Shown here: piece by piece, positions 18,607 to 27,574 of the stretch | Numbering within the stretch: the first letter of the stretch is position 1 | Layout: each line of letters starts with the position of its first letter | Origin: Butyrivibrio sp. YAB3001 | GTDB lineage: Bacteria > Bacillota > Clostridia > Lachnospirales > Lachnospiraceae | Assembly (NCBI RefSeq): GCF_900112195.1 | Contig: NZ_FOKR01000005.1 | Span: 62,001-126,000, forward strand | DNA: 64,000 nt | Direction of reading: 5' to 3' | The notes under the pieces: generated by a model | What the model saw: only the letters and a program-made list of their open reading frames with translations | Databases searched by the model: none | What the model was told of the DNA's origin: nothing | Program-made: the position numbers and the translations under genes

Positions 18607-19698
18607 TCAATTATTCTTTCCTGACAGTTCTTGGATTGAATCCCTGATTATCACATCTTCTTCAAATTCATATGTGGCATTACAGAACTTACCGGAACTG
18701 TGTATAAGCCTTATCATGTTCTGAGCCGCCTTATTTCCGAGCCTTGCCTTAGGATGTGGAATGGAAGAGATCGTAACTCCGGAAACTCCTATCTTTGCCA
18801 AATCGGAATCATCCATGCCAATAACCGACATTTCTTCAGGAAGTTTCATCCCATCCTCGATCAGAACCTGCATCAGCATTCCTGCCACCTGATCGTTATA
18901 ACAAAAGACCGCGCTGCACCCCTTTAGTCTCTCTTTGACTCTGACGAGACTTCTTTTCCCATCCTTGATATCTATCGTATCTATCCAGTTCACATGGTCA
19001 TAGGTAAAAGAAAGTCCGCATTCCGTCATTGCCCTTAAATATCCACGATACCGCTCTCTCCCCTGCCCGTCATCGAGCTTAAGTACACATCCAATGTTCC
19101 TGTGCCCCGCATCCGCCAAAGCCTTAACCGCTCTGTAGGCACACTCCTCATCATTTATAGATACGTGAGGAAGATCAAGCTCAGGATAATAGCTATTAAT
19201 GAAAAGAACTTTAATCCCCTTATCAATCAGCTTATGGTAAAGCTGTATGTTGGGATTTGGAAGAGCGCTTTTCACCGGTTCCATGATAACCCCTGCAACA
19301 TCATTTCTCTCGATAAGATCCTCTAAAATCTGCTTTTCTTTACCCGTAGTATTGTTGGTAAAAGATAATTGCATCGAGTATCCCTTTGAGCTAAGGCTAC
19401 TCTCGATACCTCTTATAGTACTTGGAAAAATATAATCATCCAGATACGTTGTAACCACCGCTACCACAGATTTATTGCTTCCGTCTGCCCTCTGATCGGC
19501 AACATACGTCCCGCTTCCTCTGCGGCTTTCCAAAAGTCCATCCTCAGAAAGCTTGGAAATTGCATGCCTCACTGTCTGCCTGCTTAGCCCAAACTTTTCA
19601 CACAGGATATTTTCTGAAGGAATTTTCTCACCGGGACTAAGCTTGCCCTCATCTATATTCTTGTTTATCCAATCAATAATTGTTTGATATTTAGCCAC
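18607..19698 (-). CDS. araR: Arabinose-type transcriptional repressor, GntR HTH plus LacI-type sugar domain
   Basis: A 363-residue regulator with the hybrid architecture of AraR. The N-terminal GntR winged helix (about 1-70) shows LSPGEKIPSENILCEKFGLSRQ and ESRRGSGTYV. It is joined to a LacI/PurR-type periplasmic-binding domain (about 78-355; VVAVVTTYLDDYIFPSTIRGIE, CYNDQVAGMLMQVL, IGMDDSDLA). In Bacillus AraR, arabinose binding releases DNA. The start is GTG (GTGGCTAAATATC), directly after GGGTGTTAGAAG. Repeated AAGTTGTA and a TTTGTACATATACAA-type palindrome surround its promoter, suggesting autoregulation and control of the kinase and araD. Confidence 0.9.
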   Translation of the reverse strand: MAKYQTIIDWINKNIDEGKLSPGEKIPSENILCEKFGLSRQTVRHAISKLSEDGLLESRRGSGTYVADQRADGSNKSVVAVVTTYLDDYIFPSTIRGIESSLSSKGYSMQLSFTNNTTGKEKQILEDLIERNDVAGVIMEPVKSALPNPNIQLYHKLIDKGIKVLFINSYYPELDLPHVSINDEECAYRAVKALADAGHRNIGCVLKLDDGQGRERYRGYLRAMTECGLSFTYDHVNWIDTIDIKDGKRSLVRVKERLKGCSAVFCYNDQVAGMLMQVLIEDGMKLPEEMSVIGMDDSDLAKIGVSGVTISSIPHPKARLGNKAAQNMIRLIHSSGKFCNATYEFEEDVIIRDSIQELSGKNN

Positions 19699-19716
19699 CT
19701 TCTAACACCCAAAGAA

Positions 19717-19742
19717 AAGTTGTATTATTTTCATAAGTTGTA
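19717..19742 (-). promoter_or_regulatory. Two AraR-type half-sites in the araR leader
   Basis: Direct copies of AAGTTGTA at 19717-19724 and 19735-19742, 18 bp apart, between the predicted araR transcription start and the GTG start codon. They match the core at 18562 and 19838. Binding here would block araR expression. Confidence 0.45.
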
Positions 19743-19785
19743 CTGTTTTGTGTATTCAGCTTCACACGCCAATCATACGTGTTTT

Positions 19786-19814
19786 ATCGTATAACCCACT
19801 CTTCTTTCGGTCAA
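19786..19814 (-). promoter_or_regulatory. Predicted araR promoter
   Basis: Reverse strand: TTGACC (19814-19809), a 17-bp spacer, then TACGAT (19791-19786). It sits between the two groups of AraR-like sites. A TATACG box at 15-bp spacing is an alternative -10. Confidence 0.5.
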
Positions 19815-19820
19815 TGACAA

Positions 19821-19856
19821 ATTTGTACAATTTTCCAAAGTTGTATATGTACAAAT
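19821..19856. promoter_or_regulatory. AraR-type operator pair upstream of the araR promoter
   Basis: Two related sites. The first is ATTTGTACAATTTT at 19821-19834. The second, at 19840-19856, reads ATTTGTACATATACAAC on the reverse strand. The second resembles the Bacillus AraR consensus ATTTGTACGTACAAAT as I remember it. They lie just upstream of the -35 element. Confidence 0.55.
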
Positions 19857-19866
19857 ATATCAAAAA

Positions 19867-19896
19867 ACCGGAAAGCATCATATTTTGCTCTCCGGT
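19867..19896 (-). terminator. Intrinsic terminator after the DNA glycosylase gene
   Basis: ACCGGA (19867-19872) pairs with TCCGGT (19891-19896), with further pairing inside (AGCA/TGCT). On the minus strand it is followed by a run of six T. It is 10 bp past the stop of the upstream glycosylase gene and separates it from araR. Confidence 0.8.
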
Positions 19897-19905
19897 TTAT
19901 ATGAC

Positions 19906-20730
19906 TTACTTCTGTAATTTTTCTTCTCTTGAATAAAAGAATAGATACTGCTGCATCACTCCATTGTACGGCCTGTATTTATCAAACAAAAAGCCTTCCG
20001 GATATTTAAGCTCCAGAACCTTATTTATCCATACATCTTTAGGAAAAGCATCAAGCCTGTGAAATCCAAACAAAATTTCACAGTTGGCGACCTTTACACC
20101 GACTCCGTATATTTCCAGTAGCTTTTCCAGCAGCTCTTTATCATCAAGGCTGCTCCATTCTCTTACATTCGAAACTCCGCTTGCCACATCAAGTGCCGCC
20201 TGATGGACATATTTGTCCCTATACCCAAGACTGCAGGCAGTAAGCTTTTCAAGTGGAACAACTACAAGCTCCTCAGGTGTTGGAAAAGAGTAAACTGCCT
20301 TACCCTTAGCATCATTTCCAATCTCTTTCCCGCAAAGCGCACATATCTTCTCAATAGAAGCTTTTATTGCCGGGATATTTTTTCGCTGGGATATTATAAA
20401 AGAAATCAACATTTCCCAGGGGTCCTGCCTCAGAATTCTGATACCTTTTCCATATTCAGAAGCAGCATAAAGATATCCGTCTTCATCTGCATCAATAAGG
20501 CCTCTTATCTTCCTGTAATCCGTCTTAAGGTCAAAATACTCTTTCCAAAAATTCTCATAATCCTCTTTGGAGCATGAAAAGTCATACTTCTTATCATCAA
20601 CCTGTTTAATGAAAAGATATTTATCCTGTGCAAGAACGCTATACCCGTCAGCGCATTCATTAAACCTGAAGCACTGTCCACTGTCAGCTATTTTCTTTAA
20701 ATCAAAATCATCCTCAATTGTTACGATCAT
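19906..20730 (-). CDS. ogg: 8-oxoguanine DNA glycosylase, OGG1-like (HhH-GPD)
   Basis: A 274-residue base-excision-repair enzyme that removes oxidised guanine. The N-terminal part matches the OGG N-domain (DSGQCFRFN, with WEMLISFIISQRKNI later). The HhH-GPD motif is LLEIYGVGVKVANCEILFGF, containing the catalytic Lys of the GVKVA segment, followed by RLDAFPKDVWINKVL with the essential Asp. The length and order match clostridial OGG1-type enzymes rather than AlkA. It probably has its own terminator just downstream. Confidence 0.9.
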   Translation of the reverse strand: MIVTIEDDFDLKKIADSGQCFRFNECADGYSVLAQDKYLFIKQVDDKKYDFSCSKEDYENFWKEYFDLKTDYRKIRGLIDADEDGYLYAASEYGKGIRILRQDPWEMLISFIISQRKNIPAIKASIEKICALCGKEIGNDAKGKAVYSFPTPEELVVVPLEKLTACSLGYRDKYVHQAALDVASGVSNVREWSSLDDKELLEKLLEIYGVGVKVANCEILFGFHRLDAFPKDVWINKVLELKYPEGFLFDKYRPYNGVMQQYLFFYSREEKLQK

Positions 20731-20772
20731 AATCCTCGCCTTGCCTGTTTATCAGCACCTTATGGAAGTCTC

Positions 20773-21240
20773 TTAAGCCTTTTTTCTTTTTACTTCTTCC
20801 TCTTCCATGGCATCCACATATCCTCTGTCCCACAGAACAATCTTAAGTTTCTCTGCAAGTTCCATTGCAGGCTGAGTGAAATACTGATTAGTCATGACAA
20901 CTCCAACCATGCAGTCATAATAATCTCTTCCGGCATAAATCTCCTGAACTGCCTTCACCCCAATTGGTTTATCATAGCATTTGCACTGTACAGCATAGGA
21001 TATTCCATCCTTTTCAGCAAGAATATCAGCTCCGAAATCCCCGCTTCCTCTTGTCACTTCCACATCGATGAAACCGTGTTTTTTTAGAAGCTCAGCGCAG
21101 TAATACTCAAAATCATGCCCTTCCATCTCATCCATCGGAAGAGGCTTGTTCCTTATGGCCTTTATAACAAAAAAGATAACACCCGCCAAAAGAACAATTC
21201 CCGCCCCAATAAGGCAGGCAAAATAATACTCCTTACTCAT
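20773..21240 (-). CDS. Membrane-anchored Mrr-like restriction endonuclease domain protein
   Basis: A protein of about 155 residues. An N-terminal transmembrane helix (about 6-28) precedes a PD-(D/E)XK nuclease domain of the Mrr_cat type. The start is GHDFEYYCAELLKKHGF, then GSGDFGADILAE (catalytic Asp) and YAVQCKCYDKPIG (the QxK variant of ExK), and VGVVMTNQYFTQPAMELA. Mrr-like domains cleave DNA, often modified DNA. Small membrane-tethered versions are widespread in Firmicutes and their role is unsettled. The ATG at 21240 (MSKEYYF) has GGAAG upstream. The frame extends two codons to a TTG. It is not next to a methylase. Confidence 0.85.
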   Translation of the reverse strand: MSKEYYFACLIGAGIVLLAGVIFFVIKAIRNKPLPMDEMEGHDFEYYCAELLKKHGFIDVEVTRGSGDFGADILAEKDGISYAVQCKCYDKPIGVKAVQEIYAGRDYYDCMVGVVMTNQYFTQPAMELAEKLKIVLWDRGYVDAMEEEEVKRKKA

Positions 21241-21331
21241 CAACAATACTTCCTAACCAAGCCTTAATCACTCTGCCCATCTTACCATCAATCGAACATA
21301 TATTCAATCAATATTATACTCTAATTATTTC

Positions 21332-22696
21332 TCACATCTTGATTATTCCAAGTACGTTAAGAATTGAGCTGATAAGGATTATTGCCACAAATATCGGGCA
21401 GATTTTTGTTATCATCACAGCAAAAGTCTTTTTCCTGCTAAAAGGATGTCCGTCCTGCTCAACTTCGCTCGTCAGTGTGTCGATTCCCATATATTTAGTT
21501 ATCAAAATACATGTAAACAGTGCTGCGATTGGCATCATGATTGAATTTGTCAGGAAATCAAAGAAATCCAAAAGCTGCATCTTCATAATGGTAACTCCCG
21601 CAAGAGGACCATTGCCAAGAGAAGACAAACTTCCCAAAACAAGCATTATAAAGGCCATTACGACAACTCCGCGTCTTCTGCTCCACCCAAATTCATCTGA
21701 AAAAGTAGAAACAGCGCTTTCTGTAAGAGCTATAGCGCTTGTAACCGCTGCAAACAAGACAAGTGCAAAGAACATTATTCCAATCACCTTACCAAAGCCA
21801 AGACTTGCAAATATCTTGGGCATGGTAATGAACATCAAAGATGGTCCTGCTTTAAGCTTGGTCTGGTCTCCGTCATAAAAAGAGAACACTGCGGGAATTA
21901 TCATAAGACTTGCCATAACAGCAATTGCTGTATCAAATATTTCAACCTGCCTTGTGGACTCATCTATACTTACTTCTTTCTTGATATAGGATCCAAAAGT
22001 GATAAGAATTCCCATAGCGATGGAAAGAGAATAAAACATCTGTCCCATAGCTGTAACAATGGTCATTATCGAGAAATTAGCAAAGTTTGGAACAAAAAGA
22101 TATTTAACTCCCTCAAGCGCACCTTTCCTCGTCACAGAATAAACACACACAAAGAAAGCAAGCACAACCAGCACAGGCATGACAAATTTGGAAAATCTCT
22201 CTATTCCATTCGCAACACCCATAAATATTACTCCAAGAACCAAAGCAGCAAATACAATAAACCAGATTTCTGAATCAGCGCCATCTGTAATAAAATTCAC
22301 AAAGAAATCATCTGATGCAATTCTGTTAATATCACTTCTTATGTATTCAAACAGATACTTACAAACCCATCCGCCAATTACCGAATAATATGGAACGATA
22401 AGAATAGGAATTATGGCATTTATCCATCCGCCAAATCCCATGACCTTGTTTTTACCAAGATTGTTGAATGCGCCTACAGGACTCTTCTTTGTATATCTTC
22501 CTATAGCAGTTTCAGCCACAATCATAGTGTAGCCAAACGTAAGCGCCAGCAGTACATACACAAGTAAAAATATTCCTCCCCCATACTTTGCGCAAAGATA
22601 CGGAAACCTCCAGATATTGCCAAGGCCAACAGACGCTCCTGCTGCCGAAAGCACAAATCCGATTTTTCCAGAAAAAGATCCCCTATCCTTCTTCAA
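21332..22696 (-). CDS. Sodium-dependent transporter, neurotransmitter:sodium symporter (NSS) family
   Basis: A 454-residue polytopic protein with about 11 or 12 membrane segments that couples Na+ entry to uptake of an amino acid or amine. The TM1 signature SAAGASVGLGNIWRFPYLCAKYGGG and MGQMFYSLSIAMGILITFGSYI in the sixth segment form the Na+/substrate site of LeuT-like carriers. Several bacterial NSS members have 11 segments, which fits the C-terminal end. The start is TTG, with GGGAGGAAGTAGTT eight bases upstream, and no ATG gives a complete TM1. An extended -10 (TGGTATAGT on the minus strand, near 22750) may be its promoter. The substrate cannot be told. Confidence 0.92.
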   Translation of the reverse strand: MKKDRGSFSGKIGFVLSAAGASVGLGNIWRFPYLCAKYGGGIFLLVYVLLALTFGYTMIVAETAIGRYTKKSPVGAFNNLGKNKVMGFGGWINAIIPILIVPYYSVIGGWVCKYLFEYIRSDINRIASDDFFVNFITDGADSEIWFIVFAALVLGVIFMGVANGIERFSKFVMPVLVVLAFFVCVYSVTRKGALEGVKYLFVPNFANFSIMTIVTAMGQMFYSLSIAMGILITFGSYIKKEVSIDESTRQVEIFDTAIAVMASLMIIPAVFSFYDGDQTKLKAGPSLMFITMPKIFASLGFGKVIGIMFFALVLFAAVTSAIALTESAVSTFSDEFGWSRRRGVVVMAFIMLVLGSLSSLGNGPLAGVTIMKMQLLDFFDFLTNSIMMPIAALFTCILITKYMGIDTLTSEVEQDGHPFSRKKTFAVMITKICPIFVAIILISSILNVLGIIKM

Positions 22697-22821
22697 AACT
22701 ACTTCCTCCCAAAATCAATAATTTCCGACCTGAAGGCCATTACACACTATACCATAAAAACATGAGCTTCTGTGCAGTTTATTTCATAACTCCGCAAAAA
22801 TTATATTTATTTTTTATATTC

Positions 22822-24258
22822 CTAATACTTTGCCCAGATAAGACTCAAACTGCCTTTTCTTTCCGCATCCATATCAAGAAGGATTTCAAGCTCTTCCGTC
22901 TTAGGATTCTCTATTCCTGCGTAAAGCTTCATCCCACTCTTATGAAAAAGATATCTCGGAATCTGAATAGTACACTCCGTTTCTTCTCCCTGAGCAAGTT
23001 CTTTTAAATCTATATCAAGCTTTATCTTTACCATTCCTTCTGCATCAGTACCCGCCTTAGCATACCCATCATTGTTAAATGCTATATTCTCATCAGTTTC
23101 TTCCGGTAAAGTAATATAAAGGCAAGGCACTGAATCAAAATATATTGGCGCAACACCATCATTTATCATGGTTATTGTGACATTTGAGTATTTCTGTCCA
23201 ATCGGATTTTTAATTAGAAGACTCTTTATTCTGTACCTGTATCCAACATACCTGAGTGCTCTTTTCGCAGCATCATAAAAATCCTTATCTTCCCTCTTCA
23301 TATAAGGAACCATTGGTCCAATAAAACTCATATGGGATTTTTCCAAAAGACTTATCGTCTGGTCATAATCACTCCCAAGCATAGTGCTGATCGGAACAGA
23401 ACTTGCAAATTCTCCTCCAACCGGCGCAGTCTTCCAAATTTCAGGGACTGCCTTAAGCGCATTCTTTTCCCCTGAAGCATTAAAATCTCCGCCTTCCTCT
23501 ATCCAGGAAAGCCAAATACTTGTATCATGGCTTATTCCCGTCATATCATTGAACACTCCAGCACCTTCCGGAAGCTCCGCAAAAGGTCTTCTCATCAGCA
23601 GTTTGCAGTAATCAAAATACTTAACATAATGAGAGACATACATAGTTCTCACTGCAGTCTTAGGCATCCGTGGAAGACCACCGGTATAATAGGTGTGCCA
23701 CTCTCCCCAATGTCCCAGACTTCCAAGCTCTACATAAACAAGGAAATCATCATTTCTAAAGTGATCTGCAATTTCTTTTATCACTTTTTCATGTTCTTTT
23801 ATAAAAACAGTATTGTTGTAGTCAGGACAATACCCCTTTCCGTATGAAATATCATAGAATACTCCATCGCCTGTTTTATCATAGAGCCACTGAGGGATAT
23901 CCATATGCTCACTTGTCTTTGGCGTATCACAGACAAATCTGAGGACAAGCTTCTTTCCTTCGTCCCGCCATCTTTCCAAATAAGCATTGGTTTCTATTGT
24001 TTCCCAATCATATACACCTTCCTTAGGCTCAAGGTCACTCCAGTGAATCTCCAAATAAACAAGACTGGTATTTTCACACAGACTGGTACTCGTGCAACTG
24101 GGAGCATAGCCAATATAGGGATTTGTCAATGTCTCATTTCCCTCATCATATTTATATGATTTTCCCGTAATACTCCTGATATACATTTTGTGAGCTCCCA
24201 AGCCTATTATCACTACAATAAGAAGAATAAATATTATCTTAAAAATCTTTTTTATCAT
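22822..24258 (-). CDS. Membrane-anchored DUF4832-type glycoside-hydrolase-like protein, end of Pel-type operon
   Basis: A protein of about 478 residues with one N-terminal membrane anchor (about 2-24) and a large extracytoplasmic region. The first part looks like a TIM-barrel hydrolase: PYIGYAPSC, YLEIHWSDLEPKEGVYDWE, KLVLRFVCDTPKT, YVELGSLGHWGEWHT. The C-terminal part (about 360-478) is beta-rich. This order is typical of DUF4832 proteins. I infer a carbohydrate-processing or binding role in the exopolysaccharide operon. Whether it is catalytic is unknown. The ATG at 24258 (MIKKIFK) gives a clean signal anchor. The longer frame starts on a TTG inside the preceding gene. Confidence 0.72.
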   Translation of the reverse strand: MIKKIFKIIFILLIVVIIGLGAHKMYIRSITGKSYKYDEGNETLTNPYIGYAPSCTSTSLCENTSLVYLEIHWSDLEPKEGVYDWETIETNAYLERWRDEGKKLVLRFVCDTPKTSEHMDIPQWLYDKTGDGVFYDISYGKGYCPDYNNTVFIKEHEKVIKEIADHFRNDDFLVYVELGSLGHWGEWHTYYTGGLPRMPKTAVRTMYVSHYVKYFDYCKLLMRRPFAELPEGAGVFNDMTGISHDTSIWLSWIEEGGDFNASGEKNALKAVPEIWKTAPVGGEFASSVPISTMLGSDYDQTISLLEKSHMSFIGPMVPYMKREDKDFYDAAKRALRYVGYRYRIKSLLIKNPIGQKYSNVTITMINDGVAPIYFDSVPCLYITLPEETDENIAFNNDGYAKAGTDAEGMVKIKLDIDLKELAQGEETECTIQIPRYLFHKSGMKLYAGIENPKTEELEILLDMDAERKGSLSLIWAKY

Positions 24259-24274
24259 TACAATGACCACCGTA

Positions 24275-26092
24275 TCATTCCACAACCGTATAAACCGATA
24301 TACTGTTATCTTTATTTATATAAAAGCATAAAACGCCGTATATCTTACCGCTGTCTACCTCATAGTAATCAAAAGGATCCTGTGTTTTCCCACTTTCATT
24401 AGTGGCCTGCACCTTCACAAAGTACTGTCCAGGAGAAAGCGCCTTCCCCGTATATTCAGGCCAGTAGTCCTCATAGCTTTCGACCACATCTTTAAACTCA
24501 TAATCCCTCGCAACAGTCATCTTATACTTCACATCTTCCTGGTTAAAATCATAGCTCATCTCCCAGTTGTACTTTATCTTACCATTTTCAAAGACTGGCA
24601 CTCCAATATAAAATGGCATAGGTCTGTCCAGAGTATCCAAATATTTTTTGTAATACTCATCCACAAGTCCGGGTAAATCCGCAGCTACCTTCTCATACTG
24701 CTGCTTCGTGATAGGCGCATAATTAAGATCCGGCTCTTTGTACACATATGGTTCAACTACTTTTCTGTATGCTTCCACCATTTCTTTTAGCCGGTCTTTA
24801 CTCATATAATCCTTGAGTTCAAGAATGGCATCATTAAGCTCATCTCTGAACTGCTTGGACTTAAGACATCTTTGAAAAAGAACATTCCCCCAATAATTGC
24901 TTATTCCACATTCCCAGCTTTCTCCATCTGTCAGACCTTTCATGTGGTTTTCTTCAAGACGAAAAGATGCATCAAGATCCCAGCAGTACAGATACCAGGT
25001 ATCTGAATTTTGTGGGCTGTACAGATATGTATTTCTGCTCTGCGTATCATAATTTCCGGTAAGTATATTAAAGGCCATCCAATATGCCAGATTTTCCATG
25101 TCAAAATGTTCCTTTATCACATCTTCTATAGGAACCGACATATTATTAACATCTTCCAGCATCTCTATCAGTTTGGTATGATCTTCATTACCCTTTATTT
25201 CCAGATATTCTTCAAAAGCCTTCTTGTCATACCCCGGTTCATCAGCTTTTTTTATCACATCTTCATATCTGTAAAATTCAAAGAAATTTATCTTGTATAA
25301 ATGGCCTGTCCTGTCTAGTCCATGTGTTCTAAGCGCAGCTTTATTTAGCTGTTCCACCTGAGTGTAAAGCCCATAATCCTGAAATCCAAGATCTTCGTCA
25401 TCAGTAAGATCATTGACATACAGATGCACAAACTGCGTTCTTAGCCCCATGAGCTGATCAATACCTTCCAATAGGTCAAAACCAAGCTTATTTCTAAATC
25501 TCAGTCCGTCAGTCATGTGCTTATTAAGCGCGATAGTTGTCTGTCCATTCCAGGAACCCTGATTTTTCTTAAGCTCTATCTTATAGTTCTTTTGAGGATT
25601 CTTACTCGATGTCTGTCCTCTTATCTGTACTGTGGCATTAGGCGCTTCTCTTCCATATCCAAGAGCCCCTTCCTTAACTCCATTCTCATCACCAACCTGC
25701 AAAAGAGCTTCCACTTTGTATCTGTCAATCCCACGCTCATCATAATAATATGCTGAATAGGTATTGACCTCTTCCCAGGTGTGATTAGTTCCATCTGATT
25801 TGTTGCCTTTCCTGACAGTCAGATACATAGTGACCACGCTGTTGTCATCGTCATAAATAAGCTTCTTGTCCCTGATATGAGTAACATCACCTGATGAAGC
25901 ACTGTCTTTTTGCAAATTACCTTCAGCCTCACCATCATTCAAGCTATTATCTTCAGCGATTTCATCTTCTGTTTCCTCATTGGATGCATTATCTTCAAAG
26001 TTTTCTTTAGCCTGACGCCACATATTTGCACATAATATCGCAGCAAATAGAATAACAGCCGCTATAATAATTTTGATGGAATCTTTTTTCAT
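24275..26092 (-). CDS. CotH-kinase-family protein, membrane-anchored, Pel-type operon
   Basis: A 605-residue protein with an N-terminal membrane helix (about 5-25), an acidic linker rich in Glu/Asp/Ser (about 33-75) and a CotH-like domain. Family features include RGQTSSKNPQKNYKIEL, RFRNKLGFDLLEG, GNYDTQSRNTYLYSP and LYCWDLDASFRLE, corresponding to the atypical kinase active-site segments of CotH (spore coat kinase). Here the protein faces the outside of the cell and sits between pelG and a DUF4832 gene, so a role in modifying or anchoring the polysaccharide is more likely than a spore role. That role is inference. The C-terminal ~100 residues look like a beta-sandwich. Confidence 0.78.
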   Translation of the reverse strand: MKKDSIKIIIAAVILFAAILCANMWRQAKENFEDNASNEETEDEIAEDNSLNDGEAEGNLQKDSASSGDVTHIRDKKLIYDDDNSVVTMYLTVRKGNKSDGTNHTWEEVNTYSAYYYDERGIDRYKVEALLQVGDENGVKEGALGYGREAPNATVQIRGQTSSKNPQKNYKIELKKNQGSWNGQTTIALNKHMTDGLRFRNKLGFDLLEGIDQLMGLRTQFVHLYVNDLTDDEDLGFQDYGLYTQVEQLNKAALRTHGLDRTGHLYKINFFEFYRYEDVIKKADEPGYDKKAFEEYLEIKGNEDHTKLIEMLEDVNNMSVPIEDVIKEHFDMENLAYWMAFNILTGNYDTQSRNTYLYSPQNSDTWYLYCWDLDASFRLEENHMKGLTDGESWECGISNYWGNVLFQRCLKSKQFRDELNDAILELKDYMSKDRLKEMVEAYRKVVEPYVYKEPDLNYAPITKQQYEKVAADLPGLVDEYYKKYLDTLDRPMPFYIGVPVFENGKIKYNWEMSYDFNQEDVKYKMTVARDYEFKDVVESYEDYWPEYTGKALSPGQYFVKVQATNESGKTQDPFDYYEVDSGKIYGVLCFYINKDNSISVYTVVE

Positions 26093-26122
26093 TTATTTTC
26101 TGTGCCTCTTAAGAAACAATTG

Positions 26123-27574
26123 TTACTCTTTACCCGAAAACTTAAGTATCGCTATATAAAGCTTAGTCCCAAGGCCCTTCTTGGGTTCTACCAGAAGCGG
26201 CTGAGAGCTCAAAATGTGATAAGGCAACTTTTTGGTGTACTTCATAAGCCTGAAAATTGAAATGCAAAGAAATAAAATACTGCCAAACGCAAATGCAAAA
26301 CCGTAATACTTCGCATCAATAAACAAAGAAGCAATGGATAAAACAGTTGTCGATAATGCAAATACTGTCGTCGCAATCTTTGCATCCTCATAAGCTGTAA
26401 AATACATGAGTATAAGGGTAAGAACATTTCCAACTGCATATGCCCCATAGCCAACGCATAGTATTCTAAAATACCCTTCCATCAGGGCATCAAATCCAAG
26501 AGGCAGTCTTTCAAGAATTATCAGGCCCACACTCAGCATCAGCGCTGTACCGTAAAACTGTCTTCTCGCAGTGTAGATAAGTTCATGATCAAGAACTGTA
26601 AGCATCTCTTTTTCTGCCTGTTCTATTTCCGTTATTGATCCCTTACCATTAAAAAGATCATAATATCTTCTATATTTCGGATATAGATTAACCTCAACCG
26701 ATGCCACAAAATTTATAGTCGTAATAAGAATTGTCATAAAGGCAAAAAGGGCTGCTATATCATGCTGCGGAGCAGAATAAAAAAGCCCCTTTATCTGATG
26801 CCCGATACTGCTAAACCACGCAATTATAAGATGTGCAAAAAGACCAATATTTGTCATAAAGCTTATGGCTATAAGGTCAGAATACTCATCAAACCAGGGA
26901 AGAAAATCGAAATGTCTTTCTTCAGAGTTTGGAAAAAATCCATATAAAAGCGCCATATCAATCGCCATCATGATTCCATAACCAAGAACCACGCTGAACA
27001 ATAGAAGTTCAACGCTTCCACCAAAGATCATGAATCCGACAATTGATGTTGAAAGCGCTGCCAAAATTGAAATCACATACGAAAGAAGGATTCCTTTGTA
27101 ATCCTTTATTGCAGAGAGATAATTCATCTCAGTCCAGGCAGCAAGAAGTTCAACAAAAAGAGTGAAGGATAAAAAGCCTCTGGTAAAGGTTGCCCCCGAA
27201 AAAATAAGGAACAATATCCATAATGCTCCGCCGGATGGAAGCAGGAAAAACAATATGCCTTCAAGAGAGGGAATAACATCCTCTTCCTTTTCTTCGTACA
27301 AAAGGTCTGCGACAAATCTCGTCATTACCATTGAAAAAATACTGCTATACATCATCGAACCAAGAAGCGAATATGTGATAAGGCTTACCAATAATTCACT
27401 CTCACCATTACCAAGTCCCATTCTTTTTGCAATAAGCTGAATCGCAAGCAGGAAAAGAAAGCCCAAAAGCATTGGACCTGCTGTAACCATACCGGTATAG
27501 CCATATGCCCTTAATTTACTAAGGACACCGGTAGCCTTAAATAGTTTTTTTAACTCAAAGCCTATACCTGCCAT
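26123..27574 (-). CDS. pelG: Exopolysaccharide Pel transporter PelG
   Basis: A 483-residue membrane protein with about 12 to 14 segments of the MOP flippase superfamily, matching PelG from end to end. It starts with AGIGFELKKLFK, followed by YGYTGMVTAGPMLLGFL, MTRFVADLLYEEK and the central cytoplasmic NLYPKYRRYYDLFNGKGSI region, all characteristic of PelG. In Pseudomonas, PelG works with PelD, PelE and PelF as the inner-membrane synthase and translocation complex for a GalNAc/GlcNAc-rich polysaccharide. Its start overlaps the pelF stop by one base. Confidence 0.95.
   Translation of the reverse strand: MAGIGFELKKLFKATGVLSKLRAYGYTGMVTAGPMLLGFLFLLAIQLIAKRMGLGNGESELLVSLITYSLLGSMMYSSIFSMVMTRFVADLLYEEKEEDVIPSLEGILFFLLPSGGALWILFLIFSGATFTRGFLSFTLFVELLAAWTEMNYLSAIKDYKGILLSYVISILAALSTSIVGFMIFGGSVELLLFSVVLGYGIMMAIDMALLYGFFPNSEERHFDFLPWFDEYSDLIAISFMTNIGLFAHLIIAWFSSIGHQIKGLFYSAPQHDIAALFAFMTILITTINFVASVEVNLYPKYRRYYDLFNGKGSITEIEQAEKEMLTVLDHELIYTARRQFYGTALMLSVGLIILERLPLGFDALMEGYFRILCVGYGAYAVGNVLTLILMYFTAYEDAKIATTVFALSTTVLSIASLFIDAKYYGFAFAFGSILFLCISIFRLMKYTKKLPYHILSSQPLLVEPKKGLGTKLYIAILKFSGKE

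Noticed and set aside
21339..21878. Plus-strand frame of 179 codons
   Set aside because: Antisense shadow of the NSS transporter gene, without a ribosome binding site or family pattern.
24259..24285. Upstream TTG start for the DUF4832-type protein
   Set aside because: It overlaps the CotH gene end and spoils the simple signal-anchor; the ATG at 24258 fits better.
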